A program made the position numbers and the translations under genes. A stretch of DNA of 64,000 nt, from positions 572,579,241-572,643,240 of the forward strand of contig NC_081410.1 in the NCBI RefSeq assembly GCF_030272615.1, in the 5' to 3' direction. This DNA is from Cryptomeria japonica. Taxonomy: Eukaryota > Streptophyta > Pinopsida > Cupressales > Cupressaceae. The notes under the pieces are model-generated. The model saw nothing but the letters and a program-made list of their open reading frames with translations, did no database searches and was not told the DNA's origin. This document shows, in pieces, positions 33,341 through 45,877 of this stretch. Position 1 is the stretch's first letter, and every line of letters begins with the position of its first letter.

Positions 33341-34466
33341 TGTGTGTGTGAAAAGTGGTATGAGAATCTGTATCTGCAAGACACAACACTTCAATTAAGT
33401 CATTACATGCATGGTTAATTAGATATAATCAATGAATAAATAAACCATAACAAATCGACCTATTGCCTTCTAAAAGATGCGAGTATAAGATTGCTCTCAG
33501 ATTATAAGCAATACCAGTGACTAGACAACATCAAGACGAAGGATTTTATCTATATGAACATGATGAATGCTAGATGGATGCAATATTAATCTAACAACAT
33601 TTTTGCAATATTAAACTAAATGATTTAATTAATATGAAATAATTAATATGCAATATATCAATGAAATCCTAGAGCAAAAATAGTATAATAACAATATATT
33701 CTCCAGCCTCTCTTTGAATGAGAGATGAGCCTGAATTTATAGAAAATTCAGAAAGAAACCAATGGTTGAGATCAAATGATGATGAGCGGTCAAGATTTTC
33801 CAAGAGGAAGCACAATCCAGGTGAATTGATGTGATTGGATGCTTTTCTCAATTTTAAAGGAAATTGAACTAAAAATAAGATTAAATCAAGAAAAAACTGA
33901 TTTAAAGGAAATTGAACTAAAATTAAGACTAAAATCAGGAAAAAACTGATTTATTCTCTATTTCATTCAATTTTAATATTTAATTGTTTTAATTCTTTTC
34001 TTTGAGATTATCTATCAATTTTTAATTTGTTTTTTTCAAGATTATCTCCAATTGATTTCTTTTCTCAAATTTTAATTCTTTTTTGTCAATTAATTCCTTT
34101 TTTGATTTATTTCCATTTTTGAAGATTTGTGCTCAATTGATTTATTTAATTTAATTAATTCCTCTTTCTTGATTTGTTTCCTTTTTTGAAGATTTATGAC
34201 AATTTGATTTATTTAATTAAATATGCTAAGATATTTAATTAAAATAAATAAGATAATTGTTTAAAAAGATTTACTTGGAATGATTTAATTAATTAAATAA
34301 ATAAATATTTAATTAATATTGAGTGATTGATTTGCCATGTGACATTTGATGATTTTAGGAATTAATTGTGTGCTCAAGATTGATTTAATTGCCTTTGGTT
34401 AGGACCTTGGTGACGTTGTCGAGATTAGGGGCCCATGGTTTAGATGGCCATTTTTAGGGTATTACA
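33341..34466 (-). repeat. RE7 3' LTR (left)
   Basis: 1,126 bp, TGTGTGTGTGAAAAG...GGGTATTACA. It is AT-rich, with long runs of TTTAATT-type sequence. Nearly all differences from the right LTR are transitions. Confidence 0.95.
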
Positions 34467-34480
34467 TTTGCCCCTCTTTG
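34467..34480 (-). other. RE7 polypurine tract
   Basis: The minus strand reads CAAAGAGGGGCAAA directly before the LTR. This sets the element on the minus strand. Confidence 0.8.
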
Positions 34481-37341
34481 AATTAATGTGCGAGTAGCGT
34501 GTTGGTTCAAAGAAAATTTGATGTCTAGGAGATGTCAGTTCTGAACTTGATTGATCACGAACTACATAAAAAAGTGAGGTGTTTAGTTTGATTTGAAGCG
34601 ACAAAGCTAAATAAAGTCTGATTAACGTGATACCGTTCCGGAACTTGATTGAACTTGGGAACAATAGAAAACAAAAGATACCGAACTTGAACTTGATTGA
34701 ACTTGGGAACAATAGAAAACAAAAGATACCGAACTTGAACTTGATTGATCAAGAAGTGGATCTTACTGATCTAGAACTTGATTGAACTTAGATACAGTGA
34801 GTGATGATAAAAATCGATCTTGAACTTGATTAATCAAGATACGATGAAGATAAACTGTTCAGTTTGATCAAGAAATGAATAAAACTTAACACCTGTTTAG
34901 ATTTAGCATGATCGAAGATACTCTTTAAACCCTTGATTGAGTTTAAACTAAAAATCAGCTTGATGAAAAGTGATGGAACTGATTAACGTAAAGAGTTTGA
35001 TTCAGATAAAAGACAAATATCAGCTTGATATGAAGCAATGAAACTGATATGCCCCTAGAGATTGATTTGGATGAGATGATCGAGAAATCTCAACTTGATA
35101 TAAAGTGATGAAGTTGAGATGCCCCTAGCGATGAGGTCTTATTTGATTTTCTTTAGTTGAAAAGATTTTTGCTCGACTTTTGATGAAGATTTAAAAAATT
35201 TCTCGACATTGAAGAATGTGAGGTCATAAGGTCATGAGTATGCCCCCTCGGGAGCAAAATCGAAAGATAGCAAGGGTTCATGATGATTATAGGCAATTTT
35301 GAGCAATGATAAGTTGTTTTGAGCACAAATGATTCAGAGGAATTTTTGAAATTTTAGCGAGAAAGAGCACAAAGTTGATTTGTAGAAATTAAATTGAGAT
35401 TCGGCATTGATTAACGAGAAATTGAGTGCAATTAGAAGAGAGAATGAACTTTTGATGAAAAGCATTAAGTGGTCCAAATTTTGAAATTGACTAGCAAAAT
35501 GATCTCAATTTTTGATTTCGATCCCGAAAATGGACTCAGGACAACCGATTTACAAGCTCGTGATTTGATTTCATCGTACTTGTGTTGATGGATTAAGAGA
35601 TGTTGTTCTATATGCTTTATTCTATATGTATGCATTTCTTTTAAGCATGAATGTATGCAATGCAAATGATCATGGATGTCTATTTTTGTTTCTTTTCATA
35701 TGCAAATAAATGATAATGCAAATGAGTAAGGAGAATGAGTAATGCAAATTTTTTCATCTTTCTATGCAATAAGATGAATGCAAATGAATGATAGTGAATG
35801 CATGAATTTATATGAAATGCTCATGTATGCAGCTAACATCTCAAAACACAAGTACTCGATCAAAGAAATGATGAAAAGAGACCACTTAGTGAAGAAATGA
35901 TGACGCTCCCATCTCTCATTCAACAGACAAAGAGGAAGCATTGTTACTATACCGAAATCACTCCAAATTCACAAAATGCAGAATGAAATGCAAGATGAGA
36001 TGCAAAATGAGATGCAACCTAAACCTAGTCACTGGACTTTGAAAAGCTTAATTGTCATCATTGAGCATTTTACAATTATAGCAAGCAGAATAGAGTTCAT
36101 TTCTTTTCATGTGCAATATTAATTATCTTGTCCGCAATGACCCTTTTTTCGTTCATATCCTTGGACAAATTACGCATGGACCCAGATTGCACAATGAAGA
36201 AATTCCCTCAAAACAAACAAAGAAATAATGGGAACCTCCTTGTAGCATTCAAATAAGTGGAGTCGAGGTATGTGAGGCGATTCTACCTTGATGTGAAGGC
36301 TCTTATCAAAGACACCCAACTAATTTAGATGTTTCCAGATCATTGGGATCATTCCTTCAAGCAGCAAACAAGAAAATATTATGCCCCCAATCCTTGCTCC
36401 TCTTAGTCAAGATAGACTTCTTCGAGTTACTCAGAGGGATAATAATCGAAAACCAATATAAAAGTCAGCACACAAATACAATTTTCATGCATAGCTCAAA
36501 TAGTTTAGTGATTGTTTTTCGTTATGTTGTTTTGCTTGTTAATTCAGTGATAAAACTCTTTAGTAGTCAGGAGATAGGTAACTGACTCAGAGTGGACGAC
36601 CAGGTTTCACTGACGTAAGGTTGACTTGGTTGATACTGCTTAGGACATATAATGTGCTTTGTGGATTACCTAAGACTAGGACATTGATCGATTTCAAGCC
36701 ATGAGGGTTCCAACGAACCAGGATGTCACAAAAGTGACTGAAATATGTACAAACGAAAGAAAATATGCAGGAAAGCAAGAATGCCAACGTTGCGTTGATA
36801 GATGGAGCGCTTGAGTACAAGAGGCACCTGTTTACCAGGTTTTCACCTGTTTGGCAGAGATTCTTTTTTTTTTTTTTTACCAAGGTGCCTGTTTACCATG
36901 TTTTCACCAGGGCATTTTCTCTCTTTTTTCCTTTTTTTTTTTTTCTGTTTTTCTTTTTCTTTTTTTTTTTGAATTTCTTCAGGACTTTTTCTGTTTTTTA
37001 TGATTTCTTCAGGACATTTTCTGATTTTTAGGATTTCTTTAGGACATTTTTTTTATTTTTAGGATTTCTTCAGGACATTTTTTTGCTTTTTAGGATTTCT
37101 TCAGGACATTTTCCGCTGTAAAAGCTGCTGGAACAGAGAATATCTAGGTGAAGAATTTCTTCAGATGGATGGTGTTAATCAGTTCACAGAGTTGTTCTCC
37201 TTCTGATGTTGAGATTTGATAGGCACCAGAGCTGAAAGCTGCAGTGATGATATAGGGACCCAGCCAGTTGGGTTCAAACTTCCCTTTGTTATCTCGAAAC
37301 TGTTGATTTTTAGGATTCTCTCTGAGAACTAAGTCACCAAC
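34481..37341 (-). other. RE7 3' non-coding region with short tandem repeats
   Basis: No open frame of note. A tandem duplication of about 57 bases (GAACTTGATTGAACTTGGGAACA type) lies at 34634-34745, within a longer area rich in AACTTGATTGA (34600-34830). Many AAATGAATGCAAATGA-like strings occur at 35700-35830. At 36860-37110 long T runs are followed by about five copies of a unit built on GATTTCTTCAGGACATTTT. Long 3' regions with tandem repeats are usual for Tat/Ogre-type elements. Confidence 0.7.
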
Positions 37342-38340
37342 CTAAAATTCTTGATGTCTAACTTTCTTGTTATATCCTCTAAACATTCTCTTTTGATACA
37401 CTCTGAGATGATCAAATGCCACTTGCCGACGCTCATCCAGCAATTCAAGCTCTTGCAATCTAGATATTCTATAGTCTTCATCAGTAACAAGACCTTGCAA
37501 GGAAACTCTTAGAGATGGTATTTCTACTTCAATGGGTAATACTGCTTCGGACCCATACACCAAAGAAAAAGGTGTAGCCCTAGTAGGTGTTCTGATACTT
37601 GTTCTATAAGCCCACAGTGCAGGATTGAGTTGCAGATGCCAATCCTTCCCAGATTTGTTCACTATTCTGTGCAAGATAGTCAGTAGGTTTTTGTTAGATG
37701 CCTCTACTTGTCCATTACCTTGAGGGTAATATACTGAGGACCAGTGTTGTTTGATTTTAAACTTCTCAAAAAGTTCATCTAGATCTTTGTTCTTAAATTG
37801 TCCTCCATTATCTGTTATAATTGATGAAGGTATACCATACCTGCAGATGATATAGTTAAGAATAAGTAGAGCTACTTGTTTTCCTGTTGCCTTGATGAGT
37901 GGAACTGCTTCTACCCACTTAGTGAAGTACTTAGTGGCAGTGATAATAAATTTATGTCCATTAGATGATGCAGGATATATTTGGCCTATTAGATCGAACG
38001 CCCACTGTTGGAAGGGCCAGTGTGTTACAAATGGTATAAGATCCCTTGCAGGAGCGTGGATAAGGTGCCCATGTAACTGACACTATTCATAGGTTTTAGC
38101 AAATTTTATGGCTTCCTTCTCCATGTCTAGCCAGTAGTATCCAACCCTTAGTAGTTTTCGTGCTAAATTTAGACCGTTTGAATGAGATCCACAAATACCT
38201 TCATGAACTTCGGATAATGCATGTTGGGACTCCTTAGTTTCTAGACATCTAAGCAAAGTATTATCTAAACCTCACCTGAATAAGTCATTAGCAATGATGA
38301 CGTACTGGGATGCATTTCGGATTAGGTTTCTTTTTTCATT
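37342..38340 (-). pseudogene. RE7 integrase
   Basis: Gypsy integrase read from about 38340 down to 37342. It begins with a zinc region (EVHEGICGSHSNGLNLARKL, then TYE*CQLHG, where one zinc-binding Cys has become Tyr and a stop intervenes). The core follows with the QQWAFDLIGQI block, SIITDNGGQFKN (catalytic Asp) and YYPQGNGQVEASNKNLL (catalytic Glu). The last open piece (37342-37674) has the typical SLVYGSEAVLPIEVEIPSLR and ends YNKKVRHQEF. There is no chromodomain, as usual in Tat. A few stops break it despite the young LTR age. Confidence 0.87.
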
Positions 38341-38635
38341 TCAGGAAAGATTGGCAGGGACAACTTGGTCACGTAGGTAAGAGTAAATGTGACTATAACG
38401 AGATGAGTCATGTCCAATAATAGAACAGACTACCTGGGACTCGGGAGAATCATAGGTGTTGGGAGTATTTAAAACTGAGTCAAGTTTATAGGCCCATTTC
38501 AAAATTTTGCCCTGCATTTCCAAATGATTAAAATAAGTCAGTTTGAATGGCCTAGTTAGCAAGGGGGTAAAATGGAGCCAATTGATTTTCAGAGGGTAAG
38601 GCTCGGGATTCATGTCCCACACCTTTCATTTGGCC
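38341..38635 (-). pseudogene. RE7 region between RNase H and integrase
   Basis: A 93-residue open piece ending SRYSHIYSYLRDQVVPANLS, a block that normally stands just before the integrase zinc region in Tat elements. The first ~60 residues have no family match that I recognise. It stops at the edge of RE8. Confidence 0.6.
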
Positions 38636-38839
38636 TATTCAGTGATGTGCAACTTTCAGAATTCAATTGGATAAGTTTACGAGGTACCTATTTTGAGGGG
38701 TGAGCTGGAAGTGCATTTTAGGCACAAATGCAGATTTTATGGAGTAGCCTTCTTTGAGTGATACATCTTTTGCCCTGTTGATCGTCATGAAAAAATTCAA
38801 AATGGATTCAATTGTATGCATTAATGTGAGTCACCCTAC

Positions 38840-39235
38840 AAAATTTCAGGTCTTGACGAATCCATTTGCCCAGTTTTCAAAACCGAATCCGTTTGCAGTT
38901 TGTGTGTTTTGGCAAGTCCCTATTTCGACAGCTAGTCGGAGCCCTGTTTTGCACAATTGTAAAACTTGCCTTAGTAAGCATCATACCAAAGTGTTTCTTC
39001 CAGGTTGATGTTAGTATAAATGGTGAGCTATGTTTCAAATTTCAAGTCCTTATGAGTCCGTTTGCTCAGTTTTCAAAGATCAATCCATTTGTAGTTTGTG
39101 ATGTTTGTACAAGTGTAAAAATGTCCCGGTGAGCGTCATGTCAGAATGTTTGTTCCAGGATAATGTTGGTATAAATGGTGAGCTAAATTTCAAATTTCAA
39201 GCTTTTATCAATCCGTTTGATCAGTTTTCAAAAGG
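38840..39235. repeat. Three diverged tandem repeats in RE8
   Basis: The block AATTTCA(A/G)G...CCGTTTG(C/A)TCAGTTTTCAAA recurs at about 38842, 39036 and 39190, with related spacer text (AATGGTGAGCTA before the second and third). Copies differ at many positions. Confidence 0.65.
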
Positions 39236-41519
39236 ACTCATTTCGCCATCAAATTCAGTTATCCGCACTTCCAGTGTTAGATCAATTAATGTAGCCGTTT
39301 TGGTGAGCACGACATTTGCATCGTGTCAGTCGGGTGATCGAACTGAGAATTCAAAGATTTAATATGTACTTAAAGGTACCTATGTTTTGAATTTGAGAGC
39401 CTACGGAGGTCGTTTGATATTTTTGAGAAAGGCATCATGTGTTGCCAGAACATTGACTTCATCAGGTCCGCAGTGTCGACAAAGCTAGTTGGCCGTTTTC
39501 GGAAATTAATATCTCTTTGCTCGGGACTCCTCTTGAGAAACCGTTTGGTAGAATTCATCCTTGTATATCAAGGTACATGCCTGTCAGATGGCGAGCTCCA
39601 GAAAGGTGTTTTGACAGGTTTGAAAATTACGTCTTCGCGATTAAATGCAAAAATTGTGGCGTAATTGCCTGAAAGATGTAAAATGCAATTTTATGATCCG
39701 AAAATGGTGCCGATCGATTCCAGAGGTGTGTTTGAGGTTCCTGAAGCATTCCAAAGGTTAGTTGCATGAAAACGAAATTTTTTTTAGTCGGACCCACTTT
39801 GGGGCCCGACCTGGCTCTTGCCTGTGCATTGTTATTTTATTGGCGACTTTGTTTATTGAGGAATTGTAGAATATTTAAATGTGGATTGTGATGCAATTGG
39901 CATGTGAGTACAAAGTAAATGGGATGTGTTTTGAGAAGGTTTTTTGAAACATTCAGCCAACTGTGTTTTGGCGACTGGTGTAGCGTTTAAAAGAGCAAAT
40001 GAAATCCAAGCAAATGTAATTCAGCTGGTGGAGGATAATTAAAATGGAGTTCTAAAGCAAATTCAATTGCAAGGTGTAGAAGATTTTGATAAATGCAAGA
40101 TAGCAGCTTGTCAAGCAAATTTGATGTGAAGTCAAATAAGGAATAACAAAAAGAAAAGACAAGTTTGTCTGTATGAGGTGCAAATTTTTGCTCTCATACT
40201 TCAAACATTCAAATAAATTACAAAGATTCAAATTGCACCCTTTGATGTTTGATCTATAAGTCAGCTGGGAGGGAATGATGTCAAGAGTCATCATTTGAAA
40301 GGACACAAATTGATTCACCAACATATAAAAGAGACCCAAGGAAATCAATTCAACCATTTAGATTTCAAAGTTGATTGTGATATAAGGCAGATCGAATTAA
40401 TACCAGCAGACCAGCGACTTTCAAGGAGACATTCAATTAAGTACAAACAGTTCACACTCCCCTTTTTTCTCATGTGTTAGCTGGCAAAAGAAGTTTAAAA
40501 CAAGTTTCAGCAATATGAAATGTTAATGGCAAATACTAGGTTGGATTTCAATAAATAACAACCATTGCAAACATTTACTGTTCTCCATGTGTGTGGCATG
40601 TGAAGACAACAGTTTGAAATAAAATTCAAAGTGCAAATCAAACAAAGAGACCCCTCCTAGCGATGGTTTATTCACAGCAAATACCAATGCAATTTCCATT
40701 GGCATATTTGCCCAGATTAATGTAGTCTTCCATGCAATGTGAATGGAGAAGGAGCTACAGGGGGATGTAAGGCAAGTGCTCTAGTGCTGGCATGGTGTCT
40801 TCTCTCCTTCAGCATGAATAAAGCAACAACTCCACTCCCACATGATTGTTGGAAAGAGGCATTAAAACATATGGTGGAGGAAAGGAAAGTTTAAACTTCA
40901 GCAAATAAACCTCCAGCAGCAGCAAACAACACACAATCAAATTCAATGGCAAATGCAAAATGCCAGTCACATTCCCAGCAGTTCATGTGATATGCAAAGG
41001 GGGGAGATTGAAACCATAAACCAAATGAAGATTGGCGATGTGTTATGCAATGATGTAAAGCATGAAATCCACAACCTTTGCCCGTTTCCTCCTTTGCATG
41101 GTGTTTGGAAGGTGTTTCAAACTTCCAGGCGGATGCACTCAGTTGAAAACCTTCAAAATGCAGTCCTAGGCATAAGATAATTATCCCACATTGGCTGTGC
41201 ACTGGGAGTTTTTGGTATTTATATGCAAAAACGCACAATAGTATAATGTCTAAGCCTTAAAGGCTTTTGACACAAGGTGCCCATGGCCGCCCAAGGTGGG
41301 CCCATGCGTGAGCACGCTTCTCAAGGCGATGGAGGAGTTGACTGGACAAAGACCAAGTGGACCCCACGTGGGCACGCTTCCTGAGGCAAAGAGGTGAAAT
41401 TTTGCAGACGAAGGCTAGGTTAACGAGCGAGCAAGTTCGAGAGAGATCAATGGCTCGCGCTATTTCGCAAAGCAAGATGCACGAAGTTTAAACCCCGCGA
41501 AATAGTGAAAGTGAACGAG

Positions 41520-41700
41520 AGCCGTCCACGTGGCAGTGAGGTGGCACCCAGTAGCGATGACGTGGCATACAAGCAAGCAGCCTAGTGGTGGTGATGTGGC
41601 CGACAAGTGGCAAAAGGTGCGGTGTCATCCCAGGTGGCGCCTAGTAAACCCCATCAGCCAATCAGACCCCGCCATGTGGCAAGACGTCAGAGTACATTTG
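41520..41700. promoter_or_regulatory. Cluster of G-box-like motifs in RE8
   Basis: CCACGTGGCAG (41526), TGACGTGGCAT (41568), TGATGTGGCC (41590), CATGTGGCAAGACGTCAG (41673) and a CCAAT box (41658) occur within 180 bases, in a GC-rich island of otherwise AT-rich DNA. In plants ACGTG cores are bound by bZIP and bHLH factors. This suggests promoter-like DNA. A TATA-like TTTATAT is at 41216-41222 and an AT-rich stretch follows at 41710-41850. Activity is not shown. Confidence 0.45.
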
Positions 41701-42844
41701 GAGATGAAAAATTTAAAATTAAAATTGTTTATTATATAGTTTAGACTATATTAATAAATAAAAAATTTAAATGTTTGAGCACATTGGGGAATTAATTCGC
41801 CCAGGACTCAATTTTTGGCCAAAGTATAAATTGTTATATATTTTCGGAAAGCTCTCGAAGTGAGGAATCCAATTATGAAGTTAATTTTGACAAATGTGGG
41901 ATATTTTAGAAGCACTTTCCATGGGAACAAAATTCAGTTAGAGAGGAGACACTTGGCAATTCAGTTGCAGATTTGATTTTCTCCTCTCCTCTTTTTATTT
42001 CGATTTCTTCTTAGTTGTAAGGGTTCCATAATTCTGTGAGGAAGTGCTCCAGTTTTCATGGCTTCCATTTTCTGAAATTCTTGACCCAAACTTGTAAAGT
42101 TCTATGGATCTATTCAGGGTATAGAGGCTACATTGCAGGATGACAGATTGTTTTCTAGTTGCAGGTCTTACTTGTGTCAAGCATGAGTAAATTTCCCATG
42201 ATATTGTCTCTGTGATATGTTTTTTCATTATTATGAATTCGATCCTCAAGGAGGATGAAATTTATCATCTCAAGGAGATTGTGTGACTGTTGTAGGTATC
42301 CTTCAAGGAAGGTTTTAAATTCTATAGTCAGTCATAAATGATGAAATATATTTCCAGATCTGATAAAATTGTGAATGAATCAAATAGTGCATTAATATAA
42401 GGTATTGATGCATGAATATCTTGTTTAAAGAAAATAAGCTTGCATCTATGATTCATATTTGTAGTTATGTTTGTGACTTTGTTGCCCAATGAACAAGGCA
42501 CTGGTCTTGCATGTTTGGGGATGTTTTCAGATATACATTTTAAAAGATAAATCTATTTTCCCTTCATGTTTAGGGGTGTTTGTGTTCCATTCTTTCCAAG
42601 CTCTGTTTCATCCTATTGTTTATACAGATCTAGCCAATCTGTAATGTTTCCTAACCTGTTGAGCTTGTGAAATGATCTATCTACTTAATGTTGATGCAGT
42701 TACGTGTCTGTAATTGTTGTATTTAGTGCATCAAGAGGGTTTCCCCCCTAGGTCTAGCAGAACCTGAAGTGCAGGAGGATCAATTAGGATCCTATGTTAT
42801 GTTGTCCAAGCCCTGATGTGTTTTGTAGACTGAAATTGGCCATT

Positions 42845-43370
42845 TCATAGAAAGATTTGCAGGTGTTCTTGGGTTATCACTTTTGGTGAACAACAATAGG
42901 CAGGGTAATGTAACTCTTCCACTAGGAATTCAAAGCAAAAATTAGACTCTTGTAGCTGTGGTATAGATGCCAAAGTGGCCATTGCATCTGCCACTCTATT
43001 TGCTGTTCTAGGTATCTGCTGAAATGATATGGAGGTGAAATATTTCTTGAGGTCATCCACCATCCTCTTGTAAGGCATCAGTTTCTCATCTTTCGTCTGA
43101 TATAGGTCATTAATCTAGTTGATAATGAGTTGATAATCTCCATAGATGTGTAATTCCATGATCTTCCACTCGATGGCCAACTTGATCCCATTTACCAAAG
43201 CTTCAAACTCTGCAATATTGTTTGTGCAAGGGAAGAGAAGTTTGTAAGCTTTTGGAATTGAGTATTTTTGGGGAGTAACAAATAGTATCCTAGCACCAGA
43301 GCCATGTTGAGTAAAAGACCCATCAAAGAACATCTTCCATGATTGTTTAGTAAGGTGCATGATTGATTCA
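42845..43370 (-). pseudogene. RE7 second RNase H (archaeal-like)
   Basis: This is the extra RNase H typical of Tat elements, read from about 43370 down to 42845. It has WKMFFDGSFTQHGSGARI (first Asp), NNIAEFEALVNGIKLAIEW (Glu) and LHIYGDYQLIIN (second Asp, with GDY where GDS is usual). After a TAG it continues DLKKYFTSISFQQIPRTANRVADAMATLAS, where the final Asp region is intact. The single stop falls where relatives have Gln after IIN. It ends next to RE8. Confidence 0.87.
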
Positions 43371-43438
43371 TCTGGGAATTCTATATGTAGGGGTTGATCA
43401 TCTTCAAGTGGAGCTTCAGCAAGTTGGTCTGCGATAAC

Positions 43439-44878
43439 CTATCCTTTGATAGCTGTACGTTCTACATATTCAATGTCAAATTCTGTAAGGACCATGACCC
43501 ATTTGGCCAATCTTCCTGTAAGCGTTGCTTTACTGAGAAGGTACTTAAGTGGATCAATCTTGGCTACCAGCTTAATAGAATGTGCCAACATATAGTGCCT
43601 TAATTTTTGTGATGCAAAGACTAATGCTAAGCATGCTTTTTCTATTATAGTGTAATTCATTTCATATGACACCAATGTTCGGCTAATGTAATAGATAGCT
43701 CGTTCCTTTTTATTGTCATCTTGCTGTGCCAGAAGTGCCCCCAGTGAAGTATCTGTAGCTAATATGTACAGGATCAGTGGCTTACCTTGAATCGGTGGCA
43801 TTAATATGGGTGGATTAGAAAGATATTCTTTGATTTGTTGTAAATGTAGTTCACAATCTTTATCCCAGTTGTATTGAATCTCTTTCCTTAATACCTTCAT
43901 GAAGGGTTGAGCCTTGTCAGCTAGCTGAGATATAAAACACCTTATGGACTGAAGACGACCTTGTAGACTTCTCATCTGACTGATATTCTTGGGTGGACGC
44001 ATGTCCATTATAGCTTGGACCTTTTCAGGATCAACCTCAATTCCCTTTTTTGAAATTATGTAACCAAGTAATTTTCCTGATGTGACTCCAAATGCACACT
44101 TTTTTGGATTTAAGCGGAGCTTGAATCTTTCCATTCGATCTAATATTAGGCCTAGCTCTTGAATGTGTGTAGATCTCTTCATAGTTTTTACCAGGGTGTC
44201 ATCTACATAATCTTCCATGTTTTTATGCATCATATCATGGAAAATAGTGGTTACTGCTCTTTGGTAAGTTGCTCCTGCGTTCTTTAGACCAAATGGCATA
44301 ACATTCCAACAGAAGGTTCCCCACGCACATGTGAAGGCTATCTTCTCTTGATCTTCAGGTGCTATCTTGATCTGATTGTAACCAGAGAATCCATCCATTA
44401 ATGAATACATCTCATATCCAGCAGTCATATCTACTATCATGTCAATGTTGGGCAATGGAAAATCATCTTTTGGACATGCCTTGTTGAGATCCCTGAAATC
44501 TGTGCAAACTCTAATAGATTTGTCTGCTTTTGATACAGGTACTATGTTGGATATCCATTCTGCATAGTCTATAGCTCTGATAAATCTAGCTTTTAGCAAT
44601 TTCTCTAGTTCAGCCTTGACTAGTAGTGCCACATGAGGATGCATTTTTTAGAGTTTTTGTTTGACTAGTTTAACTCCTGGTATAATAGAGAGATGATGCA
44701 TGATGAGATCAGGATCTAGTCCTGACATATCTGAGTTTGTCCATGCAAAGTTAATCTTCTTTTCTAAAAATAGATTGGTGAAATCTTTTAACTCTTCTGC
44801 TGACAGTGATTGGGCTAAATGAATGACATGCGGTATCTCTTGACTCCCAATGTTCACTGGCTGAGTTGGTTTGATCAA
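43439..44878 (-). pseudogene. RE7 reverse transcriptase and RNase H
   Basis: A 401-residue open piece (44644 down to 43439), preceded in the same frame by the 44648-44878 piece and separated from it by one TAA. Reverse transcriptase motifs are all present: VPVSKADKSIRVCTDFRDLN, DDFPLPNID, MDGFSGYNQI, FGLKNAGATYQR and the catalytic MEDYVDDTLVK. RNase H follows with DTSLGALLAQQDD, AIYYISRTL, YTIIEKACLALVFASQKLRHY and the LAKWVMVLTEFDIEY block. The upstream piece holds FAWTNSDMSGLDPDLIMHHL, the usual lead-in in Tat pol. Only one stop is seen in this section, in line with a young element. Confidence 0.93.
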
Positions 44879-45877
44879 TATGGAAGATCTCTCCTAGAAG
44901 TGGCTCGGCAGTATATCAAGTACCTCACCTTTAGGTGCCTCATAGAGGTTTTCACCTTTGGGTACGTCCTTTATTTTCTCTTTTTTAGAGTCTGACACCA
45001 CCACAATGTGGTTTTCACTATCAGATCTTTTATTCTTATTTTTCTTGTTTTTGCGACTAAGATACTTGATATTCGCTGTAGTCATGTTTTCATTTTGTTC
45101 GCTGGTGGAAGAGTACATGGGTTCAACTGCATTGAGATAGTAGGCTAGTGTATAGTCATTGGCAAAAATAGGCACGTTCAAGGGTTGGTTATAAAGAGTA
45201 TTATCAATCAGTTCTGGATGTATTAAGGATAAGGTTGGTATAGGCTCAAGGGAGTTCACAGTACTATCATCATTGTTTCGAACTGACCAGTCGAGTTCCA
45301 AAATACTACCTTGTGTATGTGTCTTGAGACTAGGAAGAGTTATGACATGGTTATTGTCATTCATGTTAGTATTTATTGGACCTAACTCAACCGACCTACT
45401 TCTAGCATTGTCGTGTACTTCATACTAGGCTACATATCATGGTATAACAGTAGACAATATTTCATTATTCATGATAGAGTAGTCATAATGTGTTGTTGAA
45501 TAGTTGTTGTCATAGATAAAGCTCCTGTCTGAGCCATCAGAGTCATAGTATGGAGTTGCTGACTCATCTTCAAGTGGTTTAGTGAAGGTATATATAGTAT
45601 CAACAACAACATCCTTGATGTTGCAAGTTCCTTCTTGATTTGGTTCATTGATTGCTTGCATTTGACACACTTGTGGATATGACTTTGACGATTCTGTTAA
45701 CTCTTGTCGTCTGTTCCATTCAACTTCTTTTGGACTGATGACTGGTTCTCTTGCTCTAGCTTGTAGTTCTTCTTGTGTGATTCCATACTTGATTTGTCCT
45801 GTCTCATTAGGATAATTGGTAAGTGAAGGACTTGCTTGTGTCCTTTCTTTCTTCAGTTGTCAGTCATAGTCTTCTTG
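44879..45877 (-). pseudogene. RE7 linker between protease and reverse transcriptase
   Basis: Same frame as the flanking pol, with stops at about 44894, 45366-45430 and 45870. Low-similarity, Ser/Thr/Asn/Asp-rich text (44894-45364 and 45437-45670), with a basic LSRKNKKNKNKRS stretch. No domain is recognised. Such spacers are usual between protease and reverse transcriptase in Tat elements. Confidence 0.65.

Larger units (their letters stand above)
38636..42835. mobile_element. RE8: 4.2-kb non-coding block inside RE7 (possible insertion)
   Basis: It lies between the second RNase H (ending about 42842) and integrase (starting about 38620), which are adjacent in Tat elements. Both sides carry TTGGCC (38630-38635, 42836-42841), a possible target duplication. 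The ends are TATTCAGTG... and ...ACTGAAA, a weak inverted match (TTCAGT/ACTGAA). No frame looks coding. Inside are three diverged tandem copies of a 155-195 bp unit (38840-39235), a cluster of ACGTGGC-type boxes (41520-41700) and a TATA-like site (41216-41222). It could be a solo LTR or a DNA element. The ends are tentative. Confidence 0.5.

Noticed and set aside
40891-41238. 115-codon minus-strand frame in RE8
   Set aside because: No domain, unusual residue composition and an isolated position. It is likely chance.
38636-42835. RE8 as a spliced intron of RE7
   Set aside because: No convincing GT...AG pair at the edges on the coding strand, and the matching TTGGCC flanks fit an insertion better.
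44958-45140. Small plus-strand frames inside RE7 pol
   Set aside because: Antisense shadows of the minus-strand polyprotein, without their own motifs.
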